Positions 42,905-51,246 of a stretch of DNA of 64,000 nt are shown here, in pieces. The stretch covers positions 4,189,501 to 4,253,500 of the forward strand of contig NZ_CP069354.1 in NCBI RefSeq assembly GCF_016864375.1. The letters are read 5' to 3'. Position numbers and translations under genes: made by a program. This DNA comes from Microvirga sp. VF16 (GTDB taxonomy: Bacteria > Pseudomonadota > Alphaproteobacteria > Rhizobiales > Beijerinckiaceae). How positions within the stretch are numbered: position 1 is the stretch's first letter; every line of letters begins with the position of its first letter. The notes below the pieces were generated by a model that made no database searches, had not been told where the DNA came from, and saw nothing but the letters and a program-made list of their open reading frames with translations.

Positions 42905-43276
42905 ATGGCGGGCCCTCATGAGCGGAACGGTGAAAGTGAGCGGAAACCGGGCAGCGCCGACGATGCCGACCTGTCAGCGAGACTGAAATCTCTCGACGAA
43001 CGGATCTCCCAAGCATCCGCACATCGAGCCGAGTCAGAGCCTCGCGCCCGCCCGACGTCAGATTCCAACGCCATCGGCCAAGCCTTCAGGCTCTCGGCCG
43101 AATTCGTTGCAGGAGTTGCGGCCGGTGGAATTCTGGGTTGGCTTGTCGATCGCCTGTTCGGGACTTCCCCTTGGGGTCTGATCGTTTGTCTGATACTCGG
43201 CTTCTGCGCCGGGATGCTCAACTTGATGCGAGCAGCTGGGATGGTGAAACCCGCCCGGTATCACGATAAGCGGTGA
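42905..43276 (+). CDS. atpI: ATP synthase protein I
   Basis: 123 residues. An acidic, flexible N-terminus (about 1-60) is followed by two membrane helices ('LSAEFVAGVAAGGILGWLVD' and 'LIVCLILGFCAGMLNLM'). AtpI helps assemble the c-ring in the membrane. AAAGGAG lies before ATG 42905. It is first gene of the F0 operon atpI-B-E-F'-F. Confidence 0.93.
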   Translation: MAGPHERNGESERKPGSADDADLSARLKSLDERISQASAHRAESEPRARPTSDSNAIGQAFRLSAEFVAGVAAGGILGWLVDRLFGTSPWGLIVCLILGFCAGMLNLMRAAGMVKPARYHDKR

Positions 43277-43336
43277 AGGACTTAGGCTTTCGAACGCCGA
43301 ACGGCATTTGATAACATCGAACTTTGAGAGCGGATC

Positions 43337-44065
43337 ATGGCGAGCCCGATCGAACAATTCCAGATCAAGCCCATCATTCCGGTCATCAATTTCACCAATT
43401 CGTCCCTGTTCATGGTCGGCGCCGCCGCCGTGATCGTGGGCGGCCTGCTGTATGCCACGCGTAAGCGCGCCGTGGTCCCGGGCCGTGCCCAGTCGGTGGC
43501 CGAGGTCCTGCACGATTTCGTCGCGAACACGCTGGTCGATGCGACAGGCAAGGAGGGGATGAAGTTCTTCCCTCTCGTCTTCTCCCTCTTCATGTTCGTG
43601 CTGACGGCAAACCTGCTCGGCATGATCCCGGGCTTCTTCACCGTCACCAGCCACGTCATCGTCACCTTTGCCCTCGCCATGCTCGTCATCGGCACGGTGG
43701 TGGTCTACGGCTTCATGAAGCACGGCACCCACTTTCTCGGTCTCTTCGTGCCGTCGGGCGTGCCGGCATGGCTTTTGCCCTTCATCGTGGTGATTGAACT
43801 CGTCTCGTTCCTCTCCCGCCCGATTTCGCTCAGTCTGCGTCTTTTCGCGAACATGCTCGCGGGACACATCGCGCTGAAAGTTTTCGCTGGCTTCGTTGTG
43901 GCGCTGCTGGGCGCCGGCGGAGCGCTGACGATCCTCGCTCCGCTGCCGCTTCTCATGGCGGTTGCTCTCATGGCGCTCGAGTTCCTCGTCGCCGCTTTGC
44001 AGGCCTACGTCTTCACGGTGTTGACCTGCATCTACCTCAACGACGCGTTGCACCCGGGCCACTAG
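43337..44065 (+). CDS. atpB: ATP synthase F0 subunit a
   Basis: 242 residues with about six membrane helices. It forms the proton half-channels beside the c-ring. The essential Arg lies in 'SLSLRLFANMLAGHIALKV' (about 165-183). Length is normal for alphaproteobacteria. It lies between atpI and atpE on the same strand. Confidence 0.97.
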   Translation: MASPIEQFQIKPIIPVINFTNSSLFMVGAAAVIVGGLLYATRKRAVVPGRAQSVAEVLHDFVANTLVDATGKEGMKFFPLVFSLFMFVLTANLLGMIPGFFTVTSHVIVTFALAMLVIGTVVVYGFMKHGTHFLGLFVPSGVPAWLLPFIVVIELVSFLSRPISLSLRLFANMLAGHIALKVFAGFVVALLGAGGALTILAPLPLLMAVALMALEFLVAALQAYVFTVLTCIYLNDALHPGH

Positions 44066-44121
44066 GTCTGCGCCGAGTTACTTCCCTCCCTCCCGATCAC
44101 AGTATTCCCAAGGAGATCACA

Positions 44122-44346
44122 ATGGATCCGATTGCTTTCAAGTACCTCGGCGCGGGCCTCGCCTGCATTGGCATGGGTCTCGCCGCTATGGGCGTCGGCA
44201 ACATCTTCGGTAACTTCCTCTCCGGCGCTCTGCGCAATCCGTCGGCTGCCGACGGCCAGTTCGCCCGCGCCTTCATCGGTGCGGCGCTCGCAGAAGGTCT
44301 CGGCATCTTCTGTCTCGTCGTCGCTCTCGTTCTGCTCTTCACCTAA
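44122..44346 (+). CDS. atpE: ATP synthase F0 subunit c
   Basis: 74 residues, two membrane helices. The conserved proton-binding Glu lies in 'FIGAALAEGLGIFCLVVAL', and the polar loop 'GALRNPSA' contacts F1. AAGGAG precedes ATG 44122. A pair of stable hairpins follows in the gap before the b' gene. Confidence 0.97.
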   Translation: MDPIAFKYLGAGLACIGMGLAAMGVGNIFGNFLSGALRNPSAADGQFARAFIGAALAEGLGIFCLVVALVLLFT

Positions 44347-44368
44347 TCTCAAGACGGTGATCGGGAGG

Positions 44369-44426
44369 CTGAGGCGCGCTAAGGCGCTTCGCCTCAACAG
44401 GGGTGACGGCGGATTGAACCGCCGTC
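44369..44426 (+). terminator. Two hairpins after atpE, possible partial terminator or mRNA stabiliser
   Basis: TGAGGCG/CGCCTCA at about 44369-44395 and GACGGCGG/CCGCCGTC at 44405-44426 around ATTGAA. No long T-run follows, so read-through is expected. They could stabilise the upstream message and raise subunit c yield. Confidence 0.5.
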
Positions 44427-44438
44427 ATTCATGTTTCA

Positions 44439-44490
44439 GGCGTATCTTGCGGAAAAGTGGGAACCGGTTTTCCGTACTGAACGATACGCC
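44439..44490. repeat. Palindromic element between atpE and atpF'
   Basis: GGCGTATC at 44439-44446 pairs with GATACGCC at 44483-44490; the inside holds CGGAAAA ... TTTTCCG. This sequence class is common between genes in related bacteria. Confidence 0.7.
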
Positions 44491-44503
44491 AGTTTAGGGA
44501 TTG

Positions 44504-44551
44504 AGCATCGGATCAATCCCAAAAGTGGAAACCACTTTTGGGTCCGATGCT
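44504..44551. repeat. Palindromic element, copy A
   Basis: AGCATCGGA ... TCCGATGCT with inner CCCAAAAGTGG/CCACTTTTGGG. An inverted copy at 45692-45736 differs only in the four loop bases. Confidence 0.85.
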
Positions 44552-44582
44552 AGGATTACTCGTCCTTTATAGGATCTGCTCC

Positions 44583-45131
44583 ATGGCTCAGGCTCAGACG
44601 ACCCATGCCACAACAGAGGCCCCTGGCGGCGCTCATGCGGATGTCGGCTTTCCGCCCTTCGAGACGGAAACCTATGCCGGTCAGCTCCTCTGGCTGGCGA
44701 TCACCTTCGTGGTGCTCTACACCCTGCTCTCTCGGCTGGTCCTTCCCCGTCTGGGCGGAATCATCGAGAACCGCCGCGCGATGATCGCCAACGATCTCGA
44801 CGACGCGGCTGCCATGAAATTCCGCGCAGAAGAAGCCGGCGCCGCCTACGAGAAGGCTCTCGCTGAGGCCAAGGGCCGTGCACAGGCTCTCGCGCAAGAA
44901 ACCCGCGCCAAGCTCGCGGCTGAGAGCGACGCTAAGCGCAAGGCGCTCGAGGCCGACCTGAACCAGCGCCTCGCCGATGCGGAAGCGACGATCACATCCA
45001 AGAAGGCGGAGGCCATGAGCCACGTGGATGCCATCGCCCGCGACACGGCTTCCGCCATCATCGAGCGCCTCACCGGCAAGGCTCCGGCCGCACAGAAGGT
45101 CGAAGCCGCTCTCAACCAGATCAAGGCCTGA
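44583..45131 (+). CDS. atpG: ATP synthase F0 subunit b'
   Basis: 182 residues from ATG 44583. After a short polar start, a membrane helix at about 32-50 ('LLWLAITFVVLYTLLSRLVLP') leads into a long Ala/Glu/Lys-rich coiled coil that forms the peripheral stalk together with subunit b. The b/b' pair is usual in alphaproteobacteria. It ends 13 bases before atpF. Confidence 0.93.
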   Translation: MAQAQTTHATTEAPGGAHADVGFPPFETETYAGQLLWLAITFVVLYTLLSRLVLPRLGGIIENRRAMIANDLDDAAAMKFRAEEAGAAYEKALAEAKGRAQALAQETRAKLAAESDAKRKALEADLNQRLADAEATITSKKAEAMSHVDAIARDTASAIIERLTGKAPAAQKVEAALNQIKA

Positions 45132-45144
45132 TCGGGAGGTCCGC

Positions 45145-45630
45145 ATGTTTGCTAGCGCTGAATTCTGGGTTGCGGTCGCCTTCGTCATCTTCTGGGGCAT
45201 CCTGTTCTATTACGGCGTTCCCGGGAAGGTGCTGGGTCAGCTCGACTCCCGCGGCAAGCGCATTGCCGGTGAACTGGCCGAGGCCAAGCGCCTGCGCCAG
45301 GACGCCGAGCGGCTCTTGAAGGAATACGAGGCCAAGCGCACGGCCGCCGAGCAGGAGGCCGCCGACATCGTCTCCAACGCCCGCGCCGAGGCCGAGCGCC
45401 TTGCCGCCGAGGCGCAGGAGAAGATCACCGATTTCGTGAAGCGCCGTACGGCCACTGCCGAGGCGAAGATTGCCCAGGCCGAGGCTCAGGCTTCCGCCGA
45501 GGTCCGCGCCGCTGCCGTCGACGCCGCCATCAAGGCTTCCGAACGCGTCCTGCGCGACGAGATCACCGGTGCCACCGCCGCCTCGTTCGTGACGCAGAGC
45601 CTCAACGACGTGCGCACGAAGCTGCAATAA
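45145..45630 (+). CDS. atpF: ATP synthase F0 subunit b
   Basis: 161 residues from ATG 45145, with GGGAGG before it. A membrane helix at about 5-25 ('FWVAVAFVIFWGILFYYGVP') is followed by a coiled coil ('KRIAGELAEAKRLRQDAERLLKEYEAKR' type) forming the stator stalk. It is the last gene of the operon, closed by the strong terminator at 45657. Confidence 0.95.
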   Translation: MFASAEFWVAVAFVIFWGILFYYGVPGKVLGQLDSRGKRIAGELAEAKRLRQDAERLLKEYEAKRTAAEQEAADIVSNARAEAERLAAEAQEKITDFVKRRTATAEAKIAQAEAQASAEVRAAAVDAAIKASERVLRDEITGATAASFVTQSLNDVRTKLQ

Positions 45631-45656
45631 GAGCTTCGTTCCGGATAAAAGATCTC

Positions 45657-45683
45657 AAAGGCCGCCCTTGAGGCGGCCTTTTT
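45657..45683 (+). terminator. Intrinsic terminator of the atp operon
   Basis: AAAGGCCGCC at 45657-45666, loop CTTGA, GGCGGCCTTT at 45672-45681, then TT. Strong GC stem with T-run. Confidence 0.9.
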
Positions 45684-45691
45684 GCTTGGAG

Positions 45692-45736
45692 ATCGGACCC
45701 AAAAGTGGAATGCACTTTTGGGATTGATCCGATGCT
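45692..45736. repeat. Palindromic element, copy B (inverted)
   Basis: Exact reverse complement of 44504-44548 except for the four loop bases. Together they bracket the atpF' and atpF genes. Confidence 0.85.
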
Positions 45737-45801
45737 CCACTCTTTGAAGAGCGCATCGTTCTGCGCGACCCTCTGAGTCCGCACGACGCGCTAGTGAGGA
45801 C

Positions 45802-46455
45802 ATGATGCTGCTGATCTTCGATTGCGACGGCGTGCTGGTCGATTCGGAAGTGTTGAGCTGCCGGATCGATGCCGAGTTTCTCACGCAAATCGGCATCCCC
45901 TACACGGCAGAGGAGATTGCGCGGCAATTTCTCGGGGTGAGCCTGAAAACCATGATTTCGCGAATCGAGACCGAGCGGAACTGCAAGCTCCCTGGCGACT
46001 TCAGCGAGCGCCTCAACCGCACCCTGTTTGCGCGCTTCGAAACGGATCTGAAACCGATCGAGGGGGTGCGGGATGCCATCCTATCCCTCCACTTCCCCCG
46101 CTGCGTCGCCTCATCCTCCATACCGGAGCGAATCGCTTTGTCCCTGCGGGTCACGGGTCTGGCAGACCTGTTCGACAACATCTTCAGCTCGTCTCAAGTC
46201 GCACGCGGAAAGCCGGCCCCAGACCTGTTCCTCCATGCTGCGGCCCAGATGAAGGCGAGCCCAACGGAATGTATCGTCATCGAGGATTCCAGCGCAGGCG
46301 TTCAGGCAGCCCGTGCTGCAGACATGCACGTCATCGGCTTCACCGGCGGCAGTCATTGCGGGCCGGAGCACGCAGAAAAGCTGCGGCAGGCAGGGGCACT
46401 GCGCATCATCGAGCGGATGACTGAACTTTCGGAGGCAATTCGAGCAATTGCATAG
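45802..46455 (+). CDS. HAD-superfamily hydrolase (phosphoglycolate phosphatase/beta-PGM-like)
   Basis: 217 residues. HAD motif I 'LLIFDCDGVLVDSEV' gives both catalytic Asp. Motif II Ser/Thr lies in 'VASSSIPER', motif III Lys in 'VARGKPAPDLFL' and motif IV in 'CIVIEDSSAGVQAA'. The helical cap between motifs I and II (about 15-85) is of C1 type, as in beta-phosphoglucomutase and phosphoglycolate phosphatase. The substrate cannot be chosen from sequence. It begins just after the palindromic element at 45692. Confidence 0.9.
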   Translation: MMLLIFDCDGVLVDSEVLSCRIDAEFLTQIGIPYTAEEIARQFLGVSLKTMISRIETERNCKLPGDFSERLNRTLFARFETDLKPIEGVRDAILSLHFPRCVASSSIPERIALSLRVTGLADLFDNIFSSSQVARGKPAPDLFLHAAAQMKASPTECIVIEDSSAGVQAARAADMHVIGFTGGSHCGPEHAEKLRQAGALRIIERMTELSEAIRAIA

Positions 46456-46513
46456 TCGATCAATGGGGAACGGCGTCTGAGCTCGTCGCTCTCTCCTGAA
46501 GACCTATTTGCAA

Positions 46514-49390
46514 CTACTGACTTGCGCTCGGATCTTTCTGCTGACCTGAACTCGGTTGCGCTTTCGCGGGAAACAGGTCGGGGCGAACCTGCTTCATCCG
46601 TTCTCCTAAAGGCATTGCAAGCGTACGAGAATACTCGATCGTGATATGATGGGTATCTCGGAACACCAGCACATTGCCGCCTACGGGCAGGCAGAGTTTC
46701 TCGTCACAAAACCTGTCGGTGAGATCGATGAAATTCACATTCGCAGGCTTCGGGCTGAGCATGGAGGTCGGGTCGACCTCGTCGAATAGCTCACTCCGGG
46801 GAACCGCGCATTTCGAAATATCGCGTAGATTGGCCTCCATGCAATCTGGAGCATCGGGCCTCGTGCGCGCACTGTCCCGCACCGCAATCACAGAAATGTT
46901 GTCGCCTTCCAAACGCTTCCAATGCGCGAGGTATCCGTTCGGAATGTACTCGATCAAGCCTCCGACGCGCGATCGACGTCGGGTTGACGTCGTGAACACC
47001 ACATCAGGATTAATCCTCCGCACCACATCGTGAACGTCCCGGTTCCATTGAGTACAGGATGGAACGCTTTCGACCTCGGTGCTGTATTGGCAGGCGCTCT
47101 TGGTGACGGCGACAATCTTCCACTTGTACTCGTGAGCGAGCCGTTCCAGCGCCGGCAACCAGTGCTCGGCATGAGAACCACCCACAAGCGCGATCGTCTT
47201 GAAGGGATTCTTCACCTCTCCATATACGCAGGTGAGAACCTCCGCCTCTGTCTCATTCTGCTGACAGAAGTTGGGATGCTTGTACTTGACGGCCGCAGCT
47301 CTCGGATAGACCGGAACGTTCGGTTTCACAGCGCGCTCAACGGCCATAGGCATGGAGCCACCAGGATAGTCGCTTCCCAGCTCCTCCAACGCATTCGACA
47401 GGAACAAATCTGGACGAACCTGCTGCATCCGCTGTCCGAGACGGCGAGCGAGAGTGCGGGCATATTCGGGGGTCATGTGACGGGCGTCGCGATACACCAG
47501 CACATTGCCCCCCACGGGCAGGCAAAGCTGTTCGTCACAGAACCTGTCGGTGAGGTCGATAAATCTGACGTTCCTCGGCTTCGGGCTGAGCTTGGATACT
47601 GGATCGATCTCGTCGAACAGTCGCCAGCGAGGAATTGCGCATTTCGCAATATCGTGCAGATTGACTTCTACACAGTCGAGAACATCTTCTCCCATGCTGG
47701 GAGTATGACGCAGAGCTATCGCAGTGATGCTGTTATCAGCCAACTTCTTCCATTGCGTGAGATAGCTCCCTGGAATGGCTTCCCTCGCCTCACTCTGCTG
47801 CATCCTCTGAGAGGTCGCTACCGTGAACACGACGTTCGGATGAAGCTTCAGCACGGCGTCATGCATCGCCTCGCTCCATACATCACAGGACGAGCAATCG
47901 CTTTCGGCAAGCACGACGATTTTCCACTTTTGAGCGGATGCAAGCGCTTCCAGAGCAGGCAACCACTGTTCGACCTGGGAGCCGCCGACAAGCGCAATCG
48001 TCTTCTGATAACCTTCAATCACACCATGAATACAAGTAACAATTCCCTGTTCCCCCTTTTCCTGCGAGCAGAAGTCGGCGGGAGCGTTTCTTGCTTCAGA
48101 GACCGTTGGGTGAAGGGGAACACCAGGCTTGATCGCTTTCGCCAGCGAGATCGGCTGGCTACCTCCTGGATATCTCCTCATCATCTGCTCTAGCGCAGCA
48201 CTCTGCCGACGCTCTTGTACATCGTTCCACTTGTACCACACCGCGGATGCGGCAACGATTGGCAGGGCCAGTCCCACGGCCATGGCATGAACATGCCATG
48301 GGTTGCTTCTGCCGATAGACGATTGCTGAACAGGCTGTTCGAACCAGCGGTGCGTTGCATAAGCTCCGCATAGGGCAATCGCGATCACGGAGAGCCCGGC
48401 CACGAGGCCCAATTGTGTCTGCCCATCAACGATCAGGAAGAATACCAGAATCGGCCAGTGCCAGAGGTAGAAGGAGAATGAGATCTCTCCCAAAGCCACG
48501 AGCGGCTTCGAGGCAAGGATGTGGTCGGCCCCGAACCGGACACCACCGCCACCGGAGACAATGATCAGCACAGCCCCGAGCGTCGGCCACAGCGCGACAT
48601 AGCCGGGGTAGTGTGCAGAGGCAGGCACAAGAAAGCCGCAACTCACCACCATGGCCAAGCCAACCCACCCGGCAACCAAGCGCAGAGCCGCTGGGAGATT
48701 CAGGTAAGGAAGTGCAATTGCCAGCATTCCGCCAAGGGCGAATTCCCATACGCGTGCGAGGGTGTTGAAGTAAGTTGGCGAAGGATTGAGATTGGTCTGA
48801 GTGATCGAATAGCCCAAGGAGACTATGAGTAACGCAGCCAAGCCAACGATGTAAGCAGAGGTGAAAACGCGAAGTCTCTTTGCAGCAATTGCAATGCCGA
48901 GCAACAAAAACGGCCACACGGCATAGAATTGCACCTGCACCGACAGGGCCCAGAATTGTTGGACAGGGCTTGGAGCCTCATCGCGGGCGAGATAGTCGAC
49001 CGAGCTCATCATGAGCTTGATGTTCTCGAGATGAACGGCGCTATAGATGACCTCGGACAAAAGTCCTTGCTGACGAGACTGCGGCATCCATAACAGAGCC
49101 GCAACCAGCGTCAGTGCAAGAATGACACAGGCCATCGGAGTGATACGCTTGGCGATCCGCCCCCAGAAGGCAATGACATTGATTGTCTGTGTCCGCTTGA
49201 TCTCCCGGTAAAGCGAACCCGTGATGAGAAAGCCCGAGATGACGAAGAAGACATCGACGCCTCCAGAAACACGTCCACCCCAGATGTGGAAGGCGGCGAC
49301 GAGCAGGGCACCGATCGTTCGAATTCCCTGGATTTCGGGACGATAGTTGGAAGAAGCCTTCTTGGAATCCGTCATCGCGTCTGTCTGCAT
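46514..49390 (-). CDS. OafA-type membrane acyltransferase with two SGNH domains
   Basis: 958 residues. The N-terminal acyltransferase-3 part (about 15-375) has ten or so membrane helices, starting 'RPEIQGIRTIGALLVAAFHIW' and 'DVFFVISGFLITGSL'. Two consecutive periplasmic SGNH domains follow, at about 440-670 and 685-935, each with the same conserved 'FIDLTDRFCDE-LCLPVGGNVLV' layout. The block I nucleophile site is 'GGSQVEQW' in the first copy and 'GGSHAEHW' in the second; the 'DARHMT' and 'DTHHIT' His is present in both. It would O-acetylate surface polysaccharide or peptidoglycan. It stands alone and is less GC-rich than its neighbours, suggesting recent acquisition. Confidence 0.9.
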   Translation of the reverse strand: MQTDAMTDSKKASSNYRPEIQGIRTIGALLVAAFHIWGGRVSGGVDVFFVISGFLITGSLYREIKRTQTINVIAFWGRIAKRITPMACVILALTLVAALLWMPQSRQQGLLSEVIYSAVHLENIKLMMSSVDYLARDEAPSPVQQFWALSVQVQFYAVWPFLLLGIAIAAKRLRVFTSAYIVGLAALLIVSLGYSITQTNLNPSPTYFNTLARVWEFALGGMLAIALPYLNLPAALRLVAGWVGLAMVVSCGFLVPASAHYPGYVALWPTLGAVLIIVSGGGGVRFGADHILASKPLVALGEISFSFYLWHWPILVFFLIVDGQTQLGLVAGLSVIAIALCGAYATHRWFEQPVQQSSIGRSNPWHVHAMAVGLALPIVAASAVWYKWNDVQERRQSAALEQMMRRYPGGSQPISLAKAIKPGVPLHPTVSEARNAPADFCSQEKGEQGIVTCIHGVIEGYQKTIALVGGSQVEQWLPALEALASAQKWKIVVLAESDCSSCDVWSEAMHDAVLKLHPNVVFTVATSQRMQQSEAREAIPGSYLTQWKKLADNSITAIALRHTPSMGEDVLDCVEVNLHDIAKCAIPRWRLFDEIDPVSKLSPKPRNVRFIDLTDRFCDEQLCLPVGGNVLVYRDARHMTPEYARTLARRLGQRMQQVRPDLFLSNALEELGSDYPGGSMPMAVERAVKPNVPVYPRAAAVKYKHPNFCQQNETEAEVLTCVYGEVKNPFKTIALVGGSHAEHWLPALERLAHEYKWKIVAVTKSACQYSTEVESVPSCTQWNRDVHDVVRRINPDVVFTTSTRRRSRVGGLIEYIPNGYLAHWKRLEGDNISVIAVRDSARTRPDAPDCMEANLRDISKCAVPRSELFDEVDPTSMLSPKPANVNFIDLTDRFCDEKLCLPVGGNVLVFRDTHHITIEYSRTLAMPLGERMKQVRPDLFPAKAQPSSGQQKDPSASQ

Positions 49391-49627
49391 CAGTCACGAT
49401 GTCGGGGCGCGGCGTGCCTCACGAATTCAGGCGCTCAACTGAGAAACCCTGCCCGCAGAGTATTGACTACGGTGAGAACCCATGCCGCACACGTCTCCCT
49501 GGAATCGTGCACATTGCCGTTACGTTACAACACGCATAGACCAGACAGGGCGATTTGCCTCCTCTCCGAACATGTAGGGTCCGAACCTGATTGCTCGGGT
49601 CGAGAAGCTTGGCGGTTCGCAAATGAA
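49391..49627. other. Gene-free gap
   Basis: I see no gene, repeat or RNA here apart from the terminator at its right end. It lies between the acyltransferase gene start and the end of the gcv operon, both on the minus strand, so it should contain the acyltransferase promoter. Confidence 0.5.
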
Positions 49628-49651
49628 AATGCCGCCCAAATGGGCGGCATT
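49628..49651 (-). terminator. Terminator of the gcv operon
   Basis: AATGCCGCCC at 49628-49637, loop AAAT, GGGCGGCATT at 49642-49651. On the minus strand the hairpin leads into TTTTCATTT. Confidence 0.85.
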
Positions 49652-49677
49652 CTCTTGATCGATATGGAAGGCAGGAT

Positions 49678-51246
49678 TTACTCCGCCGCTTCCGCCATGG
49701 GCGCCGGTGGCGTCCACTTGAGGACCGGGTTGCGGGCGGCGCGGGTCTCGTCCAGGCGGCGGCGTGGGGCGTGGTAGGGGGCACCGGTGAAGCGCTCCGT
49801 GTCACCCTTCTTCGCTGCCATGGCGAGGTCGCGCAGGGTTGCGATGAAGAGGTCGAGGGAGGATTTCGATTCGGATTCCGTCGGCTCGATCAGCATCGCG
49901 CCATGCACCACCAGCGGGAAGTACATGGTCATCGGGTGATAGCCCTCGTCGATCATGGCCTTGGCCACATCGAGCGTGGTCACGCCCGTGTCCTTCAGCC
50001 ACGCATCGTCGAACAGCACCTCGTGCATGCACGGCTTGTTGCCGAAGGGCAGCGAGAGGAGATCGGACAGGCCGGCGCGGATGTAGTTGGCGTTGAGCAC
50101 TGCATCCTCTGACGCCTGCTTCATGCCGTCCGCGCCATGCGAGAGCATGTAGGACAGTGCGCGCACATACATGCCCATCTGGCCGTGGAAGGCGGTCATG
50201 CGGCCGAAAGGCTTTTCAGCTGCATCCGATTCCTGCTCCACCAGCTCGAAGCCCTCCTTGCCGGCCCGCACGAACGGCACCGGCGCGAAGGGCGCAAGAC
50301 GCGCGGAGAGCACGACGGGTCCCGAGCCTGGACCACCGCCGCCGTGAGGCGTCGAGAAGGTCTTGTGCAGATTGATGTGCATGGCATCGACGCCGAGATC
50401 CCCGGGCTTGGCCTTGCCGACGATGGCGTTGAAGTTCGCACCGTCGCAGTAGAAGTACGCGCCCGCATCGTGGATCGCCTTCGCGATCTCCGCGACCTGC
50501 GGCTCGAAGAGACCGCAGGTGTTGGGATTCGTGAGCATGATCGCCGCCACATCGGGGCCGAGCAGCTTCTTCACGTCCTCCACATGCACGAAGCCGTCCT
50601 CACGCGCCGGCACGGGCTTCACGACGAAGCCGATGAGAGCGGCGGTAGCCGGGTTCGTGCCGTGTGCCGAATCAGGCACGAGCACCACGTTGCGGGTCTT
50701 GCCCTCGCCCTTCGCCTCGATGGCGGCCTTGATCGCCATCATGCCGCAGAGCTCGCCATGGGCGCCGGCCTTCGGCGAGAGAGCGACGGCCGTCATGTTG
50801 GTGAGCGTGACCAGATAGCGCCCAAGTTCGTTCATGAGCTCAAGCGCGCCCTGCACGGTGGAGACCGGCTGCAGCGGATGCACATCCGAGAAGCCCGGCA
50901 GGCGCGCCATGCGCTCGTTCAGGCGCGCGTTGTGCTTCATGGTGCAGGAACCGAGCGGAAAGAGGCCCGTGTCGATGCCGTAGTTCTGTTGGCTGAGGCG
51001 CACGTAGTGGCGCATGGTCTCGGGCTCGGAGAGACCCGGCAGACCGATGGGCTCCTTGCGCTCCAAACCGCCAAGACGCGGCTCGAAATCCTCCGGCTCG
51101 TCGAAATCGACGCCGGTCGTGTCATAGCGGCCGATCTCGAAGAGCAGCGGCTCGATCTGCGCCAGCGCCTTGTTGCCGGTGAAAGTCGGATGCGTTGTGG
51201 TGCCGGCTTCGCCGGCGGAAGAGGGGCGTCCCTGGCGGTTCAACAT
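49678..51246 (-). CDS. gcvPB: Glycine dehydrogenase (P protein) subunit 2
   Basis: 522 residues. The PLP-binding half of split P protein; the internal aldimine Lys lies in 'HINLHKTFSTPHGGGGPGSGP'. It decarboxylates glycine and passes the aminomethyl group to GcvH. ATG 51246 shares its A with the TGA stop of gcvPA (TGATG), so translation is coupled. It ends the operon at the terminator at 49628. Confidence 0.96.
   Translation of the reverse strand: MLNRQGRPSSAGEAGTTTHPTFTGNKALAQIEPLLFEIGRYDTTGVDFDEPEDFEPRLGGLERKEPIGLPGLSEPETMRHYVRLSQQNYGIDTGLFPLGSCTMKHNARLNERMARLPGFSDVHPLQPVSTVQGALELMNELGRYLVTLTNMTAVALSPKAGAHGELCGMMAIKAAIEAKGEGKTRNVVLVPDSAHGTNPATAALIGFVVKPVPAREDGFVHVEDVKKLLGPDVAAIMLTNPNTCGLFEPQVAEIAKAIHDAGAYFYCDGANFNAIVGKAKPGDLGVDAMHINLHKTFSTPHGGGGPGSGPVVLSARLAPFAPVPFVRAGKEGFELVEQESDAAEKPFGRMTAFHGQMGMYVRALSYMLSHGADGMKQASEDAVLNANYIRAGLSDLLSLPFGNKPCMHEVLFDDAWLKDTGVTTLDVAKAMIDEGYHPMTMYFPLVVHGAMLIEPTESESKSSLDLFIATLRDLAMAAKKGDTERFTGAPYHAPRRRLDETRAARNPVLKWTPPAPMAEAAE

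Noticed and set aside
43058..44062. 334-codon His/Glu/Asp-rich frame opposite atpI-atpB
   Set aside because: Antisense to two clear ATP synthase genes; the composition arises from complementing hydrophobic codons.
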